From positions 71,782,139 to 71,846,138 of the forward strand of contig CM073595.1 of assembly GCA_037074705.1 (NCBI GenBank): 64,000 bases of DNA. Reading direction: 5' to 3'. A program made the translations under genes and the position numbers. Source of the DNA: Zhengitettix transpicula (taxonomy: Eukaryota; Arthropoda; Insecta; Orthoptera; Tetrigidae). The notes beneath the pieces were generated by a model, which was given only the letters and a program-made list of their open reading frames with translations, made no database searches and was not told the DNA's origin. This document shows positions 1 through 12,345 of this stretch, in pieces (position 1 is the stretch's first letter; every line of letters begins with the position of its first letter).

Positions 1-3000
1 AGAAAATTTAGATTGAATCTGAACTCTCTATGTAGGGCAGATTAGTGAAGTGCATTGCAGTAAAGTGAAGTGTTAGTGCTTCGATATTTAAACAGACTCA
101 AATAAACTAAAGTAAAATGGTAACATTGCTTGTGTCCTTAGATAGTAAAATAATCTCTTATTACATATATTTTTCCACTGTTCTTCTTTTCAGGCCAGTA
201 CAATATGAATTCCCTAAATGTAGCTTTTACATTTAAAGGAATTATATTCATATATTGTAATTTATTTTCGTAATTAAATTTTAATTTAATGCACCCGGAA
301 AACTGCCGAATTGTAGATTAAATAAATAAATACATATGACTATGATCTAAATATTGAAAGGCTCTGTTAAATATATGTGACATTTTAAGCATGTAATAAA
401 GGTTAAAGGGTGAATTTCATGAATCTGAAAGCCAAAATTCTCTTAGTGCCACTGTAATACAGAAAAAAAAATTAATTCCAAAGAAATCCGTACATAATTA
501 TTTTGTCCCTGCGTATATACATGTGTTATGTAAAATATATATTGTTATTAGTTTTATTTCTGAAACGTGAATGCTAATATATCCGTAGTATTTACCAATA
601 TGAGAACATATTGTTACATTTATTATTTTAAATTAGTGTAAATGAAGTTTATCCTGAATAATGTCTAGAATAAATTCAGGTTCAGACATATTTTAAGAAA
701 CCGAACAAATAAATATTCTTATTACAATGAGTCAATTTCTTACGACAAAACAATAGACGTTTTTAAATGACCTACAAGTTCGAATATACACTTCGGTTCT
801 TCGTATCGACAAACGACAGCGACGATGGTCTCTGACTCTGCTGTGTAATTGGTCTTTCAGCTTACGCCTAGTTAATTGAATTACCGATACTCTTAATGAG
901 ATAAAGCGCTAGCGGCATGCAAAATATTTTCATTATAATTGATCAATTTCATGTATTATTCTAGAACTGATATAGAACAGCTTAATTACTGATTTTTTCT
1001 GTATTTTACATAACATTCATAAATAATTTGAAATTGAAAATTTTTGGCAACGGTGTGGAATCGTCAGCATATATCGGTTTAAGTAAAGGAGGTTGCAGAA
1101 TAACAGAAGCTAAAAAGGAATTCTTAGCGAGGGAGAATATTATCAGGTAGAGAAACGGATTTTTGTCTTTGGCCTATTTCTTTCATCTTATCGGCTATCT
1201 ACTAATGAAATCGTAAATAAATTATATTTTTAAAAATAAAACTTGTTAACATAAGCTGTGCATGGATAAGTTAATTTTCTTGGTCTAGAAACTAATCGGT
1301 TTTTTTTTCATTATACTTAATGCAAGTGACGAGCAAACAATTCAGTTCGTATAGCAAGCGGAGACATCACGACGTGAACGAGTTTACACTTTAATGGAAC
1401 GAGAAATAAACGAGTAATTTTTAATTTATTATCAGGTCGAAATGTCTAGCCTGGGCTGGAACTGATGACTTTTCCTAAGAACATTTAAATTCCAGTATTT
1501 ACAATCATGAACTAATGAGTGCAGTGTCATCTCGTCGTTGCATTGCTCTTTTATTTCCGAGGAGAATTGTAAGAAACATGCAAAAAAATTGCATATCTAT
1601 ACATTTAGTAGACTGGAAAAAGAAAAAGTCGACTTAAGTTGGCTATTGTAACGAGAGCAAAGTGAACCCCATAGAACCGAAGTCAATGCCACTAAGATGT
1701 TTTGACAATAAAATTTAACCGAAACGAAGCAGTTTCAAAAACTAAATTCGTTACACTAGATTATCATTAATAACGTTCCTGTTCCTGAGCACTTAGAGAG
1801 CTCACAGCATCCTTGCTGATACCATTATCAGTAGACACAAACACTCTTTTCCCTCCTCTACCATAGACAAACAACTAAAATCAACGTGAGGATGTTTTCA
1901 AATATCCCCAGAAAACTTAAAACTATTTTACAATTTTTTAAAACAATAGCTTATTTACTCAATTTTTTTACGGCTGCTTACTAAATTCAAGCCAATTCTC
2001 TAACTCCTACTTTTCTTTGTAGATTCACTCCCATGAACATTACGATTCCTTCAATGCTGGAAAGAAACTTTTATATAGATACTGATTTTGAACATTTATT
2101 TATGTATTTTTTTAAATATTCATTAAGAAATTTTTATTAACTATGTAAGTAGGTGGTGATTATTGCATTCCTAAGTTACAGGTGTGTGTGATTTAATGTA
2201 GTTTAGAAGTTTTAAATTTGTGACATGTATTTTTACGAGAATGATTTGGAAAGTTTTTTCAAATAATTCTTTTTGTAGAAACATTTATTATTATTTTTTT
2301 AAAAGCTCCTCACGACGTTGTCCCAGTCATTTGTTCCTTTCTGAATAATACAGTGAATCAAATTACAAAAAATTTTTTTTTAAAATTATGAACCGTTCTC
2401 ATCAAAAATTTATAATGGTTTTTTAAATTCGTAATCTTCATGATTATGTTTAATCCGACATACGAAATTATCTGTGTAAATGATTTAGCCGCCACTCAAG
2501 ATGAACAGTCGCCAAGACAAATCTTACGTGAGTGTATAAATAAGTAATTTATATTTCAAATTTAGAAAAATTTAAGGAATAATAAATCTACAATAGATAT
2601 AAAAATGTTGTTAAACGTATTAGAAATAAGTAAAAAATACCAATAAAAGACTAAAGTTAAATTTTATTATCAGTGGAGCTCTTGTTCTAATATTTTCCTG
2701 TCTAATCTTCAGTGTATTTAATTGGAATGAATGTTTTGAGCAATTGGGGAGTTTGACGAAGAAAGCAACTGACGAATCGTCTACGCAAACCTGCAATATA
2801 GTCCAATTTACCAATTATTCTGCTGAGATATCACTATTCAATGTATAGCAACAAGACTTGGGTTCTTCAGTGGAGGTCTAAATGAAAATTATTTCAATGA
2901 TAAATTGGGAAAGACAAATTTAAAATTATATGTTTCAAGTCCAAAGGGAGGGTGTTTAAGCGTTTCTAAGCCGAACACCTTGGCAGTGAGCATAATGAGG

Positions 3001-3800
3001 TTTTGAACCCGTGACTTACATGAATCAGTATCTGAACTTAAGCTTCTGTCGAAATGCATGTTATTTAACGTCACTATCCCGTTTACCGTAATCAGATCAC
3101 TTTGAAGACTTACTTAATCGATACTAGCGTCCATTTATTGTATGCAGCACGCAATCAGGTACGAAGAGCCTTATTTTTTTCCCAGTGTGAACTATCCGAT
3201 ACACTGGAACAGAACCGCGAGACCAGTCCACGTTTGTTTCGGCCTTGACTTAATTACTGAGAGTCCTCTACACGCGTGAAAGTCGCGCACGCATATCTCA
3301 TCGTCGTTACCCAATGCTACTCTACGAAAAAAAATTTATTCGCAGTCAACGCGAATGTTGAACAGCTCTAACAAGATATACTGTGGAGCCGCGAGTATAA
3401 GAGGTTGACACAGGATGGACCAATCTCTCCCTCGAATGATCGGTTATCTACGATAGTCAAAATATACGAATATGAATACACACACAAAATATGACACACA
3501 TTTAATTAAAAAATATTTAATAAATAATTTACGTTTTATAGTGTTTAAAATATGTACATATAATAAATACTTTACATATATGTAAAACATGAACATTCAT
3601 AATTGTAAATTTATTTGTAAGTGATTGTTGGCCGTCGTAAAGGGCTTCATAATCCCACCATCTTGTTTCTGTTAATACACACCGGAAGAAGTTACTGAAG
3701 GCCGCCCCTCGACAAAATTCAGATCAGTCTCCAGTTTCTCAAATACTGTTTTTTTAGGGTCTGTTCTTGTTCGATGTTTGAGTGGTTTCCTCCTCCATCC
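1..3800. other. AT-rich sequence with no recognised gene
   Basis: Both strands were read. Frames are short and lack family motifs. The stretch from about 3100 to 3450 is less AT-rich and CpG-containing but carries no open frame or repeat I could name. Confidence 0.5.
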
Positions 3801-3814
3801 ACCATATCTACCAT

Positions 3815-4411
3815 TTAGTTGTCATCGAGAATGTGTTCTCCGTCGTCATAAAAAAAAATAGGCTCTACGATTTCTAATCCAGGATTATAACTAACGAGGA
3901 AACAGACAATAATTGCAGCTTTTTCTAGGTCTTCGCTTAATTTAAAATTTTCTAGGGTTATTTTTTTTTTAAGGTTTAAAACGTTGAAAGGATTACCAAA
4001 CTTCAGGAGACTAGTAATAGCGGGTTTTCTCTCAATTTTGTCCAAATGACCTTTAAACCATATTTACTGTGGTATTGATTTCCCGTGCCGTCTTTGAAAT
4101 GTCTCACACCTTCATCTGTAGGCTGAATAAGAGTTGTCAAATTGTACGGTTGGTGATTTTACGTTCCTAAATTCGTTAACTAATTATTTATTTTACTTCT
4201 AATTTAATGCAACTTTGTTGTAAGTTTCTACAGTTTTTACGGTCTCTTCAAATGACCACTCCTGAAAATTTTCAACGTTCATCCTAGCCCTCTTTTGTTT
4301 TCTGTAATTTACAGACCAGAAAACATCAAACTGAAGTTTCCTGGTTGCCTCATCAAATGCATCCTGACTGATTTCTGCTTGAGTTGGCTCAAAAGTTGAG
4401 GTTTGAAACAT
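3815..4411 (-). pseudogene. Two coding-like ORFs of unknown origin
   Basis: Two frames in tandem on the - strand. 4411-4199 starts with ATG and encodes 70 residues (MFQTSTFEPTQAEISQDAFD..). 4045-3815 encodes 76 residues (..LDKIERKPAITSLLKFGNPF..) and ends in an acidic YDDGEHILDDN tail. Codon use and composition look protein-like, unlike the surrounding AT-rich DNA, but stops separate the pieces. I do not recognise the family. A decayed domesticated-transposon or retrocopy is the most likely explanation. Confidence 0.3.
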
Positions 4412-4839
4412 CGTTTATTTGAAAAACACCAGAAAAATATTTAACAACGGTTACTCAACATTTGGGTTAATGGGACCTCGGATAATTGGTGTTCCACTGA
4501 AGAACTCGCAGATTTTAAGTTGCAGGTAAAGAAGTACGAGCCGCCATTTTGTCCCTTCGCAACACAAATATAATTACCGCGTTTATTTTGGTGGTTAAAG
4601 AAACAACTGTCAGAATTAACGCTAACGAGGCACCATACTGAAAGTTATTCGATCATAACCCACGCACGTTGTCGTCGCTTACACGAACCGTCGTTTCAGG
4701 TCTTCGTTATATTTTCCACATATATCTGGTCAATCCGATGCGAGAATGGACAAACGTATCACTCCGGCATAATGCGTTTTGGTGAACAGCAAATACAAAA
4801 GTTTTCAGAAAAATGGTTGAGGATTTTGAAAGTTTGGGG

Positions 4840-5040
4840 TCACGGGGATCGGTCGGTACCACCTTCGCAACGTCCGATACGGAAGTACGGTGGTGGGTGC
4901 AGGGGAGTGAGTGTATACGTACCTCGTATGCTGCGCCTGTGCCTCGGCTCTACGGAAAGCAAAATCTCTGTAGCTGGCGGGGCGCCGGACCCCGTGCGAG
5001 CGCACCCTCCCTGATATTAATTTCTGGCTACGCCATTGTT
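4840..5040. repeat. GC-rich block ending in a hAT-like terminus
   Basis: About 200 bp of clearly higher GC than the surroundings. On the - strand its right end reads CAATGGCGTAGCCAG, close to the usual hAT terminal motif CAGnGGCGTAG. The octamers next to it, tcggtacc (4853-4860) and ttggtacc (5039-5046), match at 7 of 8 positions like a hAT target duplication. However, the left end (accttcgc..) is not a matching inverted repeat. Overlapping frames on both strands here are composition artefacts. Confidence 0.35.
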
Positions 5041-5264
5041 GGTACCTGCGCGACACAAACAAATCAGTTACATATAAAGCATACTAACGTTAAACAATAT
5101 CGTTGGGTCCCGCAGTTTCTTAATGTCTTACGTGCAGAAAATCCCTCAGATTTGCACTTAATAAACAGGAAAGAAAGGCAAAGCGTAAAATAGGGACCGG
5201 ACAGAAGAAAAGCTTTCAATTGAAGCTCGGCCATATAGACCGTGAAAGTGAATTAAAGGATCAG

Positions 5265-5785
5265 GATGGAAAAATCTTGACCGGACCGCGAATCGAACCC
5301 AGGATGCTGACCTTCCCGAGTCGATTCCACGCCAGGCACGAGACTTATCGAATCATTGATAACCCTGAGCCACGATAATCTACAATTCACCAGATCACAT
5401 TCTTCACAAGCTCATTTTTGATGACATCAATGAAGTATGGATATTACGCGGAAATTGATCAAACGTGCAATGAATTAATTTAAGAACAGAAGAAAAGCTT
5501 TCAAATGAAGCTCAGCCAGATTTTGCCATCCTGATCGTTTAATTCAGTTTCATTTGAAAACTTTTCTTCTGTTCTTGAATTAATTCATTGCACCTTTGAT
5601 CAATTTACACGTAATATCCATACGTCATTGAGGTCGTAAAATTAGGCCGTGAAAAATGTGAATTGTAGATTAGCCAGGCTCAGGCTTATCGATGATTGGA
5701 GAAGTCTCGTGCCTAGCGTGGAATCGACTGGGATAGGTCAGCATCCTGGGTTCGATTCCAGGTCCGGTCGAGATTTTTTCAATCC
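5265..5785. repeat. Inverted pair of tRNA-derived SINEs forming a large palindrome
   Basis: The arm at 5265-5515 is the reverse complement of 5535-5785 with moderate divergence. Each arm carries a polymerase III B box: GGTTCGATTCC at 5749-5759 on + and GGTTCGATTCG at about 5289-5299 on -. An A-box-like TAGCGTGG stretch sits upstream in each. The shared tail runs through TTGATCAATTT to a segment ending AATATCCATA. Extra tail copies (aagcttttcttctgt..) lie at 5195-5285 and near the centre. Head-to-head SINE insertion, or one element formed by inverted duplication, would both explain it. Confidence 0.65.
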
Positions 5786-5999
5786 TGATTCTTTAAATTG
5801 GACTTTATATATCTTGGTAAGACACCGGGTTAAGAGTTGCGCGAGGGAACAAAACATATGAATGACGCGCCGAGAAAAATGAACGTCAAAGATGAGCAAC
5901 GTCCATGCCGTTGAAGACCTTGATGGACGAAAAGACATTAAAATGCGTCCGGAGATAAGTTCTTCAGTGAACACGTAAGCTTTCACAACAGACGTGATT

Positions 6000-7000
6000 T
6001 TACGTGCCACTAGTACTGTTTAACTATAAACCGGAATTTTTATCGGCAGGGTAAAAGGGCCGCAGCGTTCGTTGGCATGTCGCGGGAAAGGTCCAATTAA
6101 AGAGGTCGACTACACAGTCTTATCGAAAGTGTGTGCAATTCTTTCTGACAATCTACCTTCACGTGAACTATGTGCTATTGATAAAGACGAAGTGTGTGAA
6201 ACGTTCCTTCATCTGACTCCTGTCACTTTATTTGAAATTTCATTTTTGCTCATAGCGGGTGATATCTCCTCTGCAGGGAACGTGTATGAGATTTTTCGGA
6301 TCTCAGCTACGTCCGATGACAGAATGTTGGATATTCCAACGTGACCGTCAACTAGACGCGAAAGTTTCAAGGTGAAAAATTTCCCTTGCGAGAAAAAATT
6401 GTGGATTCGTAGCGCGGAAATTTGAACTCAAATTGGACAAGATCCCAGAGAGACAAGGGGAAGGTTTTCTGAGGATTGACTTCGGTGGTGCCGAGGGTTT
6501 CAGAAAGGGAAGAGGGATCTACAGAGAACCTGAGAAAATAATTGAGGTGAAACGTTATAAAGAGAAATAACTTTATAGCAATGGAACTTTTGCGATTGGA
6601 TGCCGGAAGGAAATTTCGCAACCTAAACGCTACCGACCACGACTTGTGGGGCGCCGGAAGCAGGAAACTGAACCTCGACGCTACCGACCACTAGTTATAG
6701 TATAGGCAGCACTATATCCCGCGCACCAGTTACGTGACGCGTTCCGCTGGAAAAATTGGCAAGCCAAAATTAAAAATAAAGTGTTGACATTTCCGACCTC
6801 ACTACGTCAATGGACACGCACCGAGAAGAACCCGTCACGTCATTGGCGTTCAAGAAATTGTAGAGCATCGCTGGCCGTATGTAGGACTGGAACACCGTCG
6901 GCATAAAATACCTCATGACGATGGCGAAGCAAATTGTAGAAATGTTATGCGTTTGTCCGTTTTTTTTCAACTTATCGACAGAGAAAAGCCTCCATATTCT
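6000..7000. other. GC-richer block with an unassigned ORF and a short tandem duplication
   Basis: A + strand open frame (6072-6344, 90 codons, no ATG at its start) reads ..VDYTVLSKVCAILSD.. and matches nothing I recognise. Near 6602-6715 a unit of about 57 bp is repeated: gccggaag..aacct..acgctaccgaccac occurs twice in direct orientation. This is probably decayed mobile DNA. Confidence 0.3.
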
Positions 7001-8006
7001 AATCCAGTAGTGTGAAAGGTAATATGTGTTACTGGATATAAAACAATTGTTTAAAATGGCGAAAACGATAATAAGTCGTTACAGAATTGCACGAAAATTC
7101 TGTCAGCTGGAATCATAATAATTCCTTCGTATATGCCCTCGTAATTTCTAATTTTCCCTCAGAGGATACTTTCATTAGGCGAAGTCAAATTTCGACGTGT
7201 TTTGAATGAGAGTTGAAATTAGTAAAAGATTGCTTTATGTTTTCAATTTTATCTTCAGGTTATAAAATATAATATATAATAATATAATGGATATTATGCT
7301 CCTTTAAGGAAATCTTTGACACAAAACGTCACAAGCAAATAATATAAGTGTGGTTCTTTATTACATCAGCACTATTAATCAATTTAAAACTAACATAATA
7401 TACGGACATATTCATTTAATAAATGTTATACTCTGAATCTGAATTTTAACATTCTCTGCCACAGTATAATTCGCTGTTGCAAATTATCTTTTATTTTTCC
7501 GGTTTGGATATTTAAAATTAATTATCTTTTATTTAATGTATTTTTCGATACATTATAAAATCTACTTCTCAGATGTATGAAGAAAAGAAAGAAACATATA
7601 AAATAATGACAGGATGTTGTAAAGATATCAGAAGACCATATCAGAAGAGGACAGTAACGTTGATAAGAGTATTGTCTTACATCACTCGGCGCACTAACGA
7701 CGCTTCATTCTTCATTACGTCAGAGTTATTAAGAGAGAGAGAGAGAGAGTATAATACAGGGGTATTAAAATGCTATAAAATACAGCTTCCGTGATTATCG
7801 GAAACTACTTACATTTACTCTCAAAATCCCTAGTACGCCAATTATTATTGAATTCGCTGACCACCATTTGATCAGTTCTTATAAGACAGGCAAACCTTTT
7901 CGAAGTCGAAATTTTATAAGTTAACGTTGATAGCACACAGTAAAAAATTTCGCCTTGGCGCGAAATGCATGAGTAAATTGTCATCTCATAAAAGATACAC
8001 ATTTAT

Positions 8007-8882
8007 ACGAGGGTTATTCGGAAAGTAAGATCCGATATCTGAACAACAAAATCACAGATCTTTTCAAAAAAAAATTTTTTTTATTTAATTCCTTACGTAT
8101 TTCTTTATTTTTCTTCATAGTTTTCATATTTGTTTAAACATTTGTTATAACGTTCTACAAGCTTTTGTATGCCTGAATCATAGACGTCTGTCTCCAGTGA
8201 AGAAAACCAGTATTTAACTGGTTCTTTTCACTTCATCATCTCTGGTTGTCATGTGACTCTCTAAAAATTGATCACATTCCTTGTGATATCGGTCCAAAAA
8301 AATTAAAAGCACTAGTCAAATTTGCAATTTCACAAATTGTGCGCACGTTGGATTCCCAGGCTGCTTACTGAAGAACGCCGAATGGAAAGAACTGGATGAA
8401 GTTTTCTCGGGATTCCAACCGGGTAGCGTAGTTTTGTAAACACAAACTTCACCTGAAGAAGATGGTGGTGTAAGCCATCGAAACGTTGTGTTTACAAAAC
8501 TACGCTACCCGGTTGGAATCCCGAGAAAACTTCATCCAGCAACTAACTACACTGGGAAAACCTACGTTCCTTATGGAAAGAACTGCTTGTGCGCTTGATT
8601 TTTTTTTACAAGGAATGTGATCAATTTTTAGAGAGAGTCACAGGAGACGAGACATGGGTTTCTCACGTGACCCCAGAGATGATGAGGCGAAAGAAGCAGT
8701 TAAAGACTACTCAAGGGAGGCATACAAAAGCTTGTAGATCGTTATGACAAGAGTTTAAACAAATATGGAAACTGTGTACAAAAATAGAGATACATGTAAG
8801 GAATTAAATAAAAAAAAGTATTTTGAAAAAATCTGCGATTGTTTATGTTTTATAAGAAATCGGACCTTTCTTTCTATAATGT
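8007..8882. mobile_element. Two inverted mariner relics, one split by a hairpin element
   Basis: The left copy (- strand, about 8340-8007) and right copy (+ strand, about 8330-8882) are inverted relatives. Their outer ends, ggaaagtaagatccgat and the complement of atcggacctttcttt, are degenerate terminal inverted repeats. The + copy reads WIPRLLTEERR, then after a frame break FYKECDQFLERV and TGDETWVSHV around 8600-8680. This is the mariner DD34D region with its catalytic Asp in GDETW. It then jumps to the C-terminal GIQKLVDRYDKSLNKYG.. with stop at 8785-8787. The - copy keeps only GDE-region remnants and GIQKLVERYNKCLNKY.. with TAA at 8108-8106. Both are internally deleted and dead. Confidence 0.85.
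8395..8572 (+). mobile_element. Hairpin element HP-1 with 13-bp target-site duplication
   Basis: A 178-bp insertion in the mariner relic, flanked by the perfect duplication ATGGAAAGAACTG at 8382-8394 and 8573-8585. Removing the insertion and one duplicate restores the mariner frame LLTEERRMERT. Inside are long palindromic arms (ctcgggattccaaccgggta.. and its complement). The loop holds CTGAAGA, then stem GATGG/CCATC, then GAAACG. This layout resembles a hammerhead ribozyme and the terminal regions of Penelope-like retroelements. That relationship is an inference. Confidence 0.75.
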
Positions 8883-8884
8883 TT

Positions 8885-10400
8885 GCTGTAACTGGTTTTA
8901 TTGTTCGATGACCTTCGAATTACGAGGTCCTGGATTCAAAGGCAAGAAGGCGTTTACTTTTTAAGGGTCCTAAACGGGATATTATTTCACAACCTCTATT
9001 TCGGCAAAATGCGAGTGTGACGAATGTCGCTCGGTTACGGTCGACCTTAGTATTTCTTAACAAGAAACGTGATAAAAAATAAGGCGGAGTTCCTCCAAAT
9101 GTAAAAATTCAGTAATGCTATAGATTCTTAGTAATATAATATTTATAATTGTCTAATCACAAAGTGATTGCGTTATGTATTATGGTAAAAATTTCTTCTA
9201 TATTGAATGATTAATGTAGTTTAATTCGTAAACTTATTTAATGACAAGCAATTAATCAAAGTACCGTATTATATAAGCTCGTTTCGAATGTATTTTATGT
9301 TCAGCTGACTACTCCAAGTTTACGACGGAATAAAGAATGTAAAATAATTTATATCCCTTACGTCACTACTTTATATACAAGATGACGTTGGTCTCAATTG
9401 CTAGTACGTGTTTGGTAAGTTTTTAATTACCATATTTATAGTCATACGCCGAGGGAGAAGCATTCAATAGATATTTATTAGCAAAAACGTTCAACAAGAG
9501 AATGTAGCAATTTCTAGATGGAGCACTCGACCGTTCTCTTGCAAATGCCAACATTATCGGTATTTGACTAAAAAGTTACGGCTTGAAGGTTTAGTGCCAC
9601 ATAAAAACGCACTCTACTGCAACTCTGTAATGCAATTTACCTACATAGCAAAGTTTGTCAGTATTCTAGTGAATTTTCATACAAATAATATAATGCTTTG
9701 TTCAGTCGTGATATTAAATATAATTTTAAAAGTTTAGTCACTGCTCGCTATAGCAAAAAAAAAAATCCATCTTCCAGTTTAATAATAACTTTCACCAACA
9801 ATGTGAACTCGCTAAGGGACCCCGGCCCGTAATTCACAATTATTTATGCATCATACATCCCTAAATATTCCGAGAAAATATGTAGAAGTACCAAGAAATT
9901 AAATATAAAAGCATTTTTCACCAGGCACAATGTCATCAGATGCAATATTTTCATTACTCGCCCCGATATCGTATATTCCATTTCTTGCCAAAGTGGAAGA
10001 CAGTTCATTTGCGAAACAATAAGATTCGTGTATATGAATCATAAAAGTGTTGCACGGAGAAACTTCCAAACTGGCGGCTGATCATGCATGGGAATTTAAC
10101 CATAAGAATTTCGCATGGTTGATTCTGAACCACGTGTAATGAAGAGGAAATGTCTACATAGCATGAAGCAAGGTTGCCTTGTCAAAAGACTAAATGCCTC
10201 TCCTGAACAGAATTTGTCACTCTCCCAAAATCTTCCATTTTCCTCAGACTCAATTTAGTAGGAGTATTTAGATTCGGTGGTTCTGAAATGAAGTATGTGA
10301 ATTTATGACTAAATGTGATAAAATTGATAAAGGTAAGACTAAATGAAGATTTTATTCTGTCATTCCACCCTGAAGGTGATGTAAACAATAATAAAACCTT
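8885..10400. other. No gene recognised
   Basis: 8905-8945 has a weak tRNA-like string (gaccttcgaattacgaggtcctggattca) that may be a SINE fragment. The rest shows no motif or long frame that I can support. Confidence 0.3.
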
Positions 10401-10544
10401 CCAGAATTTCTAAATATCACAATCTCAAAAAATTGTTATGTTGCATGAGCGTTTCAAGCCCCGAGATTTTTTTTGGATTTATTTATCAGCTATCTGTGGT
10501 AGCTTAATCATGTTATTTATATATTTTTCTTTGGAATGGAGCAC

Positions 10545-10920
10545 CTGTAGGTGTGGGTGTGGAGGGGCGTTACGAGAAAATAACGCGAATACAACCGAGA
10601 TTGGAGTTAAATCAGGGTTATGGATGTCGCTGAGATTAATTATGACATTCAACTTGCCATATGAACACTCCAAGCGAAGGTGGACGGGATTGAAAATTTT
10701 CTAACATGTTAAACGGCCGATATATGCGTAGAATAAATATTTTTCTGGGTCAGAGAGTTTGATAGTATTTCTACCGATGTTGTTTGTGTATAATTTCAAC
10801 CCCTTTCGGCATAGAAAGGTAGCAACTTTACGGAAGGGGTGGAGGGGCGTTACATGAAAATAAACCGAGATTGGAGTCGAATACAGGGTATCGATGTCGG
10901 TGAGTTTCATTATGACAACG
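10545..10920. repeat. Diverged direct repeat, two units
   Basis: The unit at about 10550-10650 and that at about 10838-10916 share gtggaggggcgttac, accgagattggagt, cagggt, atggatgtcg/tcgatgtcgg and attatgaca in the same order. Spacing is about 285 bp. It is probably two copies of one dispersed repeat or a local duplication. Frames crossing it on both strands look incidental. Confidence 0.5.
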
Positions 10921-11712
10921 CGGGCAAAGACCGAGCACCCAGCTAGTTTCAAATAAAATTAACTCTCCACCTATCTATTTCCACGAACTAATTCACCTAA
11001 CTCGTCTTTATTTGGCATATTAGAAAATCAAGTTCCAAGTTAACTGCTGCTATATATTTATCTTACTTTTCGTCTGTCTGATAGCCCCGAACTTCCACTA
11101 TCACTCTGTGACTGTTTTTCTCTCTAGTAATAGTAAATTCTTCAAGATCTCAGTTTTATTATTAACATAAAAAAGTGCTGCTAGTTGTCCTTTTTGTTCT
11201 CAATCCAAAGTCTTCTGATCGTAGCAACATCCAACGGGTAGACTCCAGCCGAGAAAAATGTGCAACAGAATAGCAAAATTTTTCATTACATAACAGTTTC
11301 CATGCTAATGAAGACACTTTCTTTAATAATAAAGAGTATTTTTGAGTGTGGTTTTTAATTTCCGTGTATACACTAGTGATTATCGAGTCTATTTTCAGTT
11401 TAAGGTATATCTGAGGAGGTCATGCTCAAAGTTTCAGATATTTTTAATCAAAAAGACAGAAATTATTTTACAATTTTTTTTTATATAAAATGAGATAATA
11501 GCACGTGCTGATCAAACGTTAGTTTTTAGAAAGACAAGTGGCCTAATGACGCAAAGTGATGATAAGGAGCTCGAAAAAATTGTACATATACTTTAATTCC
11601 CTTTTCCGAAAAGTATTACATACTGGAGGTGTAATTAGAGAAAGTGAATAATATTATAACGCTGCAAAATGATAAAGATATTTTCCTACAATTTTTAATT
11701 TTTCCTCTATCC

Positions 11713-12034
11713 TTAAAAAACAATTCTTGCGAATTTAAGAATGATGGATCTGTTTGTGGGACTGTTTGTTATAATTAATATTTTTTTACCTTTTTCTAAA
11801 CTAACAAAAATCTGGAGTATCATTTGAAAAATTTTATAAGCATAAAATATTTGCTGCAATAGTTTTAAATGTTGTTCCGTATCCAAATGACTTAGAACGT
11901 CTGCTAAATTTTCCAAGCATATTTAGAGCCAGAAAATGCAACCTTTCAAGAAACTTTAAGGTTAATTCATAGTGATGACCAGAGTGGGATGAAATCAGCC
12001 AGAGACCACTGACAATGCAGAAGAGCGTTTCCAT
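11713..12034 (-). pseudogene. Coding-like - strand frames, unrecognised
   Basis: A frame starting ATG at 12034 reads METLFCIVSGLWLISSHSG.. and continues ..LKFLERLHFLALNM. From there a different frame is the more protein-like one (LENLADVLSHLDTEQHLKLLQQ..). One frameshift would join them. The start resembles a signal peptide. I cannot assign a family. A decayed membrane-receptor exon is a guess only. Confidence 0.25.
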
Positions 12035-12274
12035 TTGCTTTCTCCCTTCAAAAATGTATTGTTTTCTCCAGCAAAATTACCCTCTCACAGAACCACTAGC
12101 TCGACTTAATTTTCAGCTTTTGTAACACACAATTTGGACTTGGGCTGGCTGACGTCGAAGGTGTACAAGAATAGTCAAAGCGATTTATCATCAACTAAGG
12201 AAGACATTTCGAATTTCAAATTTACATATAATACGGGAGGAATTAAGCTACATAAATATAAGAAGTCTACTCAC

Positions 12275-12345
12275 TGTGCGTGAATGGCGGTCATACAGAT
12301 CATAACAGCCACCGAGATCCCGAGCACAATGGCTCGCTCCCTCAT
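12275..12345 (-). CDS. Signal-peptide first exon of an unidentified secreted protein
   Basis: The segment 12355-12275 has an acceptor (tttttttcag|GGCC) and a strong donor (CACA|gtgagt). From the ATG at 12345 it encodes MRERAIVLGISVAVMICMT then AIHA and a split codon. It has a basic N-terminus, a hydrophobic core and an A-H-A cleavage motif, a textbook signal peptide. It is also notably GC-richer than its surroundings. The downstream exons should lie at lower coordinates, but I could not identify them in the window. It may be a small secreted protein or receptor. Confidence 0.5.
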
